Source: Bacillota bacterium
GTDB taxonomy: Bacteria > Bacillota > Bacilli > Bacillales > Cytobacillaceae
DNA length: 7,742 nucleotides
Direction: 5' to 3'
NCBI GenBank assembly: GCA_030705745.1
Contig: JAUZPT010000123.1
Span: 1 to 7,742 of the forward strand
This document shows, in pieces, positions 4,868 to 7,742 of the stretch; the first letter of the stretch is position 1, and the number at the start of each line of letters is the position of its first letter. A program made the translations under genes and the position numbers. The notes beneath the pieces are model-generated. The model did not search any database and was not told where the DNA came from. It saw only the letters and a list, made by a program, of their open reading frames with translations.

Positions 4868-4886
4868 CCGTCAAAGGGTGATGAAA

Positions 4887-5024
4887 ATGAAAGAGAATAA
4901 ACCCCAACAGGAAAAGTCACCTAAGAAGAAAAAAGAGCAGTTGAGCAGGAAAGATATCGAGGAATTAATGAACATGCATATTGACACGTACACGCGGAAA
5001 AACGGGGCGTGGAGAAGGAAATGA
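4887..5024 (+). CDS. Small basic phage protein before terS, 45 aa
   Basis: The ATG at 4887 is chosen over the in-frame ATG at 4881 because AAAGGG (4873-4878) then sits 8 bases away. The product has a Lys-rich, low-complexity N terminus (KENKPQQEKSPKKKKEQ) and a compact C-terminal motif RKDIEELMNMHIDTYTRKNGAWRRK. An 'IEELM-x-M-x3-x-Y-x-R-x-x-G-A-x-R' ending recurs, as I recall, in tiny proteins just upstream of terminase or head genes of Firmicutes phages. Function unknown; the basic character would suit DNA or RNA contact. It appears to be the first gene of the late operon and overlaps the next by ATGA. Confidence 0.68.
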   Translation: MKENKPQQEKSPKKKKEQLSRKDIEELMNMHIDTYTRKNGAWRRK

Positions 5025-5128
5025 TTAGAGTCATCATTATTTCTTTGTTTCTATGTGTGGGTGCTTCACTTACTAATGGAATCGAGAATCCGCCTTTAAG
5101 AACGAAGGATTGGAGATTAATCGTTTAG
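5021..5128 (+). CDS. Exported or membrane-anchored micropeptide, 35 aa
   Basis: The ATG shares bases with the preceding stop (ATGA), and GGAG with 6-base spacing precedes it. The product is MIRVIIISLFLCVGASL followed by TNGIENPPLRTKDWRLIV: a single arginine, a hydrophobic core of about 14 residues and a short polar tail. This resembles a signal peptide or single membrane helix with an 18-residue exposed tail. An AxA-type cleavage site is not obvious (GAS-L is possible). Function unknown. The good ribosome-binding site and overlap are the main arguments that it is a real gene; its brevity is the main caution. Confidence 0.45.
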   Translation: MIRVIIISLFLCVGASLTNGIENPPLRTKDWRLIV

Positions 5129-5160
5129 CAAAAACAGATAATTGGAACAGATGTTTATTC

Positions 5161-5182
5161 GGAGGTGTGGTGAATGTAGGTG
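5161..5182 (+). promoter_or_regulatory. terS ribosome-binding site with start-stop codon pair before the GTG start
   Basis: GGAGGTG (5161-5167) has ideal spacing (about 8 bases from GGAGG) to ATG at 5174-5176, but that ATG is followed at once by TAG in the terS frame. The first usable in-frame start is GTG at 5180, 12 bases from the end of the site. Another GTG at 5170 opens only a 7-codon frame. Ribosomes could initiate at ATG-TAG and restart at GTG, or bind GTG directly with long spacing; either would lower TerS synthesis. Confidence 0.45.
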
Positions 5183-5920
5183 GCCGACCCTAAAGATTTA
5201 GCTTATAAAGATTATCGAAATGGAATGAAATATAAAGACATCGCTGAAAAATATGGCGTGACCATTAATACAGTGAAGTCATGGAAAACACGTTATTCGT
5301 GGTCGCGTGATGGTGTGCATACAAAAGAAAAAAGTGTGCACACAAAAAAGAAGAGTGCAACCAAAGAAAAACCGAAAAGAAAAAGTGGTAATCCTAATCC
5401 ACAGAATCAGTTTGCAAAACGGAACCAAGCGGCAGTGACACATGGCTTATTTGCAAAGTACCTCCCTGCTGAAACCTTAGAAATCATGGAGAGCCTGAAT
5501 GAACGGTCTCCGACTGATTTAATCTGGGACCAGATTCAAATCCAGTATGCAGCGATTTTAAGAGCTCAACAAATTATGTTTGTTGCGGATCAGGCCGACA
5601 TGACAAGGGAAATCAAGAAAGAAAGCGAGAATGCGACCGAATGGGAGATTCAATTCGCCTGGGATAAACATGCGACCTTCCTGAATGCACAGTCTCGGGC
5701 CATGAGCGAATTGAGAAGCCTTATTAAACAATTTAACGAACTGGCCAACGAAGATGATGAGCGCCGTTTAAAGCTGGAACAGATGCAATTGGGCATCGAT
5801 AAAACTAAAGCGGAAATCGACAAGTTGAATGGCTTGGACGATGAAGCAACAGCTAACGGCTTAGATCAGTTAGCAGATGCCCTCAGAAAAAGTGCATCGG
5901 CCATAAAAGGTGATGAGTAA
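5180..5920 (+). CDS. terS: Terminase small subunit (PBSX XtmA-like)
   Basis: 246 aa, GTG start. An N-terminal helix-turn-helix (about 17-40: [23 protein letters not shown]) is followed by a Lys-rich linker containing a repeated [14 protein letters not shown] unit (46-59). Next comes the family's [20 protein letters not shown] block (70-89; compare 'GNKNAVTHG' in PBSX-type small subunits). A helical central domain (about 95-190) and a charged coiled coil (about 190-217) follow. TerS recognises the phage packaging site, oligomerises and delivers DNA to TerL. The TAATG overlap with terL means translational coupling. The linker repeats at DNA level are 21 bases long and include a 10-base palindrome; in SPP1-type phages packaging starts inside or near the small-subunit gene, so this may matter. 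The family call is secure from context and motifs. Confidence 0.9.
   Translation: MADPKDLAYKDYRNGMKYKDIAEKYGVTINTVKSWKTRYSWSRDGVHTKEKSVHTKKKSATKEKPKRKSGNPNPQNQFAKRNQAAVTHGLFAKYLPAETLEIMESLNERSPTDLIWDQIQIQYAAILRAQQIMFVADQADMTREIKKESENATEWEIQFAWDKHATFLNAQSRAMSELRSLIKQFNELANEDDERRLKLEQMQLGIDKTKAEIDKLNGLDDEATANGLDQLADALRKSASAIKGDE
5315..5374 (+). repeat. About 2.7 copies of an imperfect 21-bp repeat inside terS
   Basis: Units at 5315-5335 and 5336-5356 match at 17 of 21 positions; a degenerate third unit (5357-5374) has the same A-rich pattern. They encode [14 protein letters not shown] and ATKEK. The junction 5334-5343 reads GTGTGCACAC, a perfect palindrome, and the corresponding first site (5313-5322) is GTGTGCATAC. 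The 21-bp period is two DNA helical turns, so the sites face the same side of the helix. It may be linker expansion or a protein-binding array. Confidence 0.6.
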
Positions 5921-7146
5921 TGGAGTTTGGTTTATTCGGTAAAAAAATGCTTAATTTCATTACTAAACCTTGGGAAGAAGATGCGCGTATAAATATACTG
6001 GAAGGGTCTGTCCGAAGCGGTAAAACGGTCGGCATGATCCCCAAATGGATTAATTATATCAAAAATGGTCCACCTGGTTTATTGCTCATGACAGGCGTGT
6101 CAAAAGAAACAGTGTTTGATAACGTCCTTCAAGACCTATTTGATACGGTTGGGACTAACAACTATCGATACAATGCACAAAGTGGTCTTATCCGAATGTT
6201 TGGAAGAAAGATTAAAGTACTAGGTGCGAAAGATGAAGGTTCTGAGAAGTACTTGCGCGGTAAGACGATTGCCGGTGCTTATGCAGATGAGCTCACCTTA
6301 ATGCCTGAAAAGTTTTTCAAACAACTTTTAAACCGTATGTCTGTAAAGGGCGCTAAGTTGTACGGGACAACCAACCCCGACAGCCCCTATCATTATCTTT
6401 ACACTGAATACATCACGGATGAGGAAAAGTTGGCAAGCGGAATGGTAAAAGATTATCACTTTGAATTAGATGACAATCCGAATTTGGATGAAGAGTATAA
6501 AGAATTTGTCCGTAATGCTTATACAGGATTTTGGTACCTGCGTATGATTGAGGGGAAATGGGTCGTCGCACAAGGTGCTGTATATGACATGTGGGACAAA
6601 CAATTGAATACATTCACGGATGAGGATTTAGCACCTGGATTTAAACATTTGGCACAACGTTACATCTCCATCGACTACGGGGCGCAGAACCCCACCGTCT
6701 TTTTGGATTGCTGGGACGATGGTGACACGGTTTGGATACTGGATGAGTATTATCACGATGGCCGGAATACCAAGCAAAAAGAAAATTCGGAATATGCGGA
6801 TGACCTGATTAAATTCATAGGCGACCAGCAGCCGAGATTTATCATTGTGGACCCATCGGCGGCGGCTTTTAAGGTGACATTGAGAAACAGGGGAATCAGG
6901 ACGAAAGACGCAGACAACGAAGTTTTAGAAGGAATTCGCATGATGGCGACCATGATTGCTAAACGGAAGTTAAAAGTGCACCGAAAGAACTGCCCCAACT
7001 TTTTAAAAGAGGTTTCGTCTTATGTGTGGGATGAAAAGGCAATTGACCGAGGCGTGGAGCAGCCTTTAAAGCAAAATGATCACTGCATGGATTCAGCCCG
7101 CTATCTAATTAAGACAGTGATCAGGCCAAGACGCATCACCATTTAA
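5920..7146 (+). CDS. terL: Terminase large subunit (PBSX XtmB / SPP1 G2P type)
   Basis: 408 aa, complete. The ATPase domain carries Walker A GSVRSGKT (29-36), Walker B IAGAYADEL with D123-E124, and the coupling motif TTNPD (150-154). The RNase H-like nuclease domain shows D252 in SIDYG, D311 in IIVDPSAAAF and H388/D391 in NDHCMDSARYL; the H-x2-D spacing is what I recall for the SPP1 G2P active site. All key residues are present, so it should be an active packaging motor and headful or cos nuclease. It works at the portal vertex with TerS. The start ATG overlaps the terS stop by one base (TAATG) with AAAGG upstream. Length is normal for this family. Terminase type points to a siphophage or myophage of Gram-positive hosts. 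Confidence 0.96.
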   Translation: MEFGLFGKKMLNFITKPWEEDARINILEGSVRSGKTVGMIPKWINYIKNGPPGLLLMTGVSKETVFDNVLQDLFDTVGTNNYRYNAQSGLIRMFGRKIKVLGAKDEGSEKYLRGKTIAGAYADELTLMPEKFFKQLLNRMSVKGAKLYGTTNPDSPYHYLYTEYITDEEKLASGMVKDYHFELDDNPNLDEEYKEFVRNAYTGFWYLRMIEGKWVVAQGAVYDMWDKQLNTFTDEDLAPGFKHLAQRYISIDYGAQNPTVFLDCWDDGDTVWILDEYYHDGRNTKQKENSEYADDLIKFIGDQQPRFIIVDPSAAAFKVTLRNRGIRTKDADNEVLEGIRMMATMIAKRKLKVHRKNCPNFLKEVSSYVWDEKAIDRGVEQPLKQNDHCMDSARYLIKTVIRPRRITI

Positions 7147-7162
7147 TTGGGGAGTGAACCTT

Positions 7163-7363
7163 ATGTGCCAAGACTGCGAACGGCTTTACGAGGAGTTGCA
7201 AAAGCAAGAGGCAATATCATATGGTTTGCGCAAGCGGATTTCCTCTTTAAAAGGGGAATTGAGATATGAGCGGCAAGAAAAAGCGAAACTGCTGAAAGAT
7301 AAACGGGATCAACAGCATTACAAAAACAGCCGTAAAAAAGGTATGAGAGGCAGAAACGGCTGA
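7163..7363 (+). CDS. Small CxxC coiled-coil protein between terL and portal, 66 aa
   Basis: The longest frame opens at GTG 7154, but GGGGAG at 7149-7154 lies 8 bases before ATG 7163, so I chose 7163. The product starts MCQDCERLYEELQKQE with a CxxC pair, then a long charged helix with heptad-like spacing (about 8-45), and ends in a basic KKGMRGRNG tail. Such short coiled-coil proteins are often found between terL and the portal gene in Bacillaceae phages. Function unknown; the basic tail and position suggest an accessory to packaging or head assembly, which is inference. A consensus AAAGGAGG for the portal gene follows the stop. Confidence 0.7.
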   Translation: MCQDCERLYEELQKQEAISYGLRKRISSLKGELRYERQEKAKLLKDKRDQQHYKNSRKKGMRGRNG

Positions 7364-7379
7364 GAAAGGAGGTACATAA

Positions 7380-7742
7380 ATGGCTAAGAAAAACAGATCA
7401 AGAAGAAGGCAAGTGAAAGATACTCAACCATCCACCAATCCGAAACCACAACCACGTATGCCCAGAGGACTCACCACAGACTCATTTTCCAATGTGTTGG
7501 CACGAACGGGATTTGGAACACCTAACCTGCTTGAAGGAACAGAATACCCGCTCACCCGTCTTACAAATAACTATCAGCTGCTAAACAGCCTCTACCGAAG
7601 CAACGGGATTGTCAGGCGAGTGGTGGACACGATTCCGGAAGATGCCACCTCAAACTGGATTACACTTCAGTCCCAGATTGCTCCGGACGATTTGCGGAAA
7701 GTGGAAAACTTATGGAGTACCAGACGAATTAAACAGCAAATC
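7380..7742 (+). CDS. Phage portal protein, DUF1073/Phage_portal_3 type (3' end outside window)
   Basis: The ATG at 7380 lies 7 bases after AAAGGAGG (7365-7372). Only the first 121 residues are visible, open to the window edge. After a basic, Pro-rich N terminus (KKNRSRRR ... PKPQPRMPRG), the FSNVLARTGFGTPN (36-49) and YQLLNSLYRSNGIVRRVVD (65-83) blocks, then TIPEDATSNWITL (84-96), are characteristic of DUF1073 phage portal proteins. The portal is the dodecameric ring at the head vertex through which TerL pumps DNA and to which the tail attaches. Position right after terL is the expected packaging-module order. Confidence 0.9.
   Translation, partial: MAKKNRSRRRQVKDTQPSTNPKPQPRMPRGLTTDSFSNVLARTGFGTPNLLEGTEYPLTRLTNNYQLLNSLYRSNGIVRRVVDTIPEDATSNWITLQSQIAPDDLRKVENLWSTRRIKQQI

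Noticed and set aside
4729..4920. 63-codon minus-strand frame across the terminator and structured RNA.
   Set aside because: It is a by-product of the palindromic region; no ribosome-binding site and composition unlike the other genes.

Overview
The window looks like part of a tailed-phage genome, most likely a prophage, from a low-to-moderate G+C Gram-positive bacterium of the Bacillaceae type. The reasons are strong AGGAGG-like ribosome-binding sites, one-strand gene packing with many ATGA/TAATG overlaps, and a PBSX/SPP1-like TerS-TerL pair followed by a DUF1073-type portal. All supported genes are on the + strand. The window opens inside one gene (DUF1064 nuclease) and ends inside another (portal).

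Layout. (1) Bases 1-1684: end of the early/middle module. It holds a DUF1064 PD-(D/E)XK nuclease (5' truncated by the window), a free-standing HNH-AP2 endonuclease, a 54-aa Cys-rich protein, a single-span membrane microprotein, a helix-hairpin-helix protein and a 65-aa hypothetical, mostly linked by overlaps. (2) Bases 1703-4126: accessory-looking cargo. It holds a secreted FnIII-like protein, a DUF5651-like Cys-rich protein, a two-span membrane microprotein, a GH15/phosphorylase-kinase-like (alpha/alpha)6 protein and a 55-aa basic protein. (3) Bases 4127-4576: a sigma-region-4/ArpU/RinA-like regulator placed where late-gene regulators usually sit. (4) Bases 4577-4886: a 310-base non-coding interval with several hairpins, a good intrinsic terminator (about 4731-4770) and, directly after it, a roughly 95-nt region able to fold as one long RNA stem (4772-4867). 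(5) Bases 4887-7742: start of the late packaging operon, with two microproteins, terminase small and large subunits, a small coiled-coil CxxC protein and the portal N terminus.

Working together: the early/middle genes handle DNA metabolism and host interaction. The regulator at 4127 probably switches on the late operon across the structured interval, and TerS/TerL then package DNA through the portal. The two least ordinary items are the cytoplasmic GH15/phosphorylase-kinase-like gene inside a phage operon, and the structured RNA/terminator region between the late regulator and the packaging genes. No tRNA, CRISPR array, insertion sequence or integrase was seen. Family names come from recognition of motifs by eye; no database search was run.
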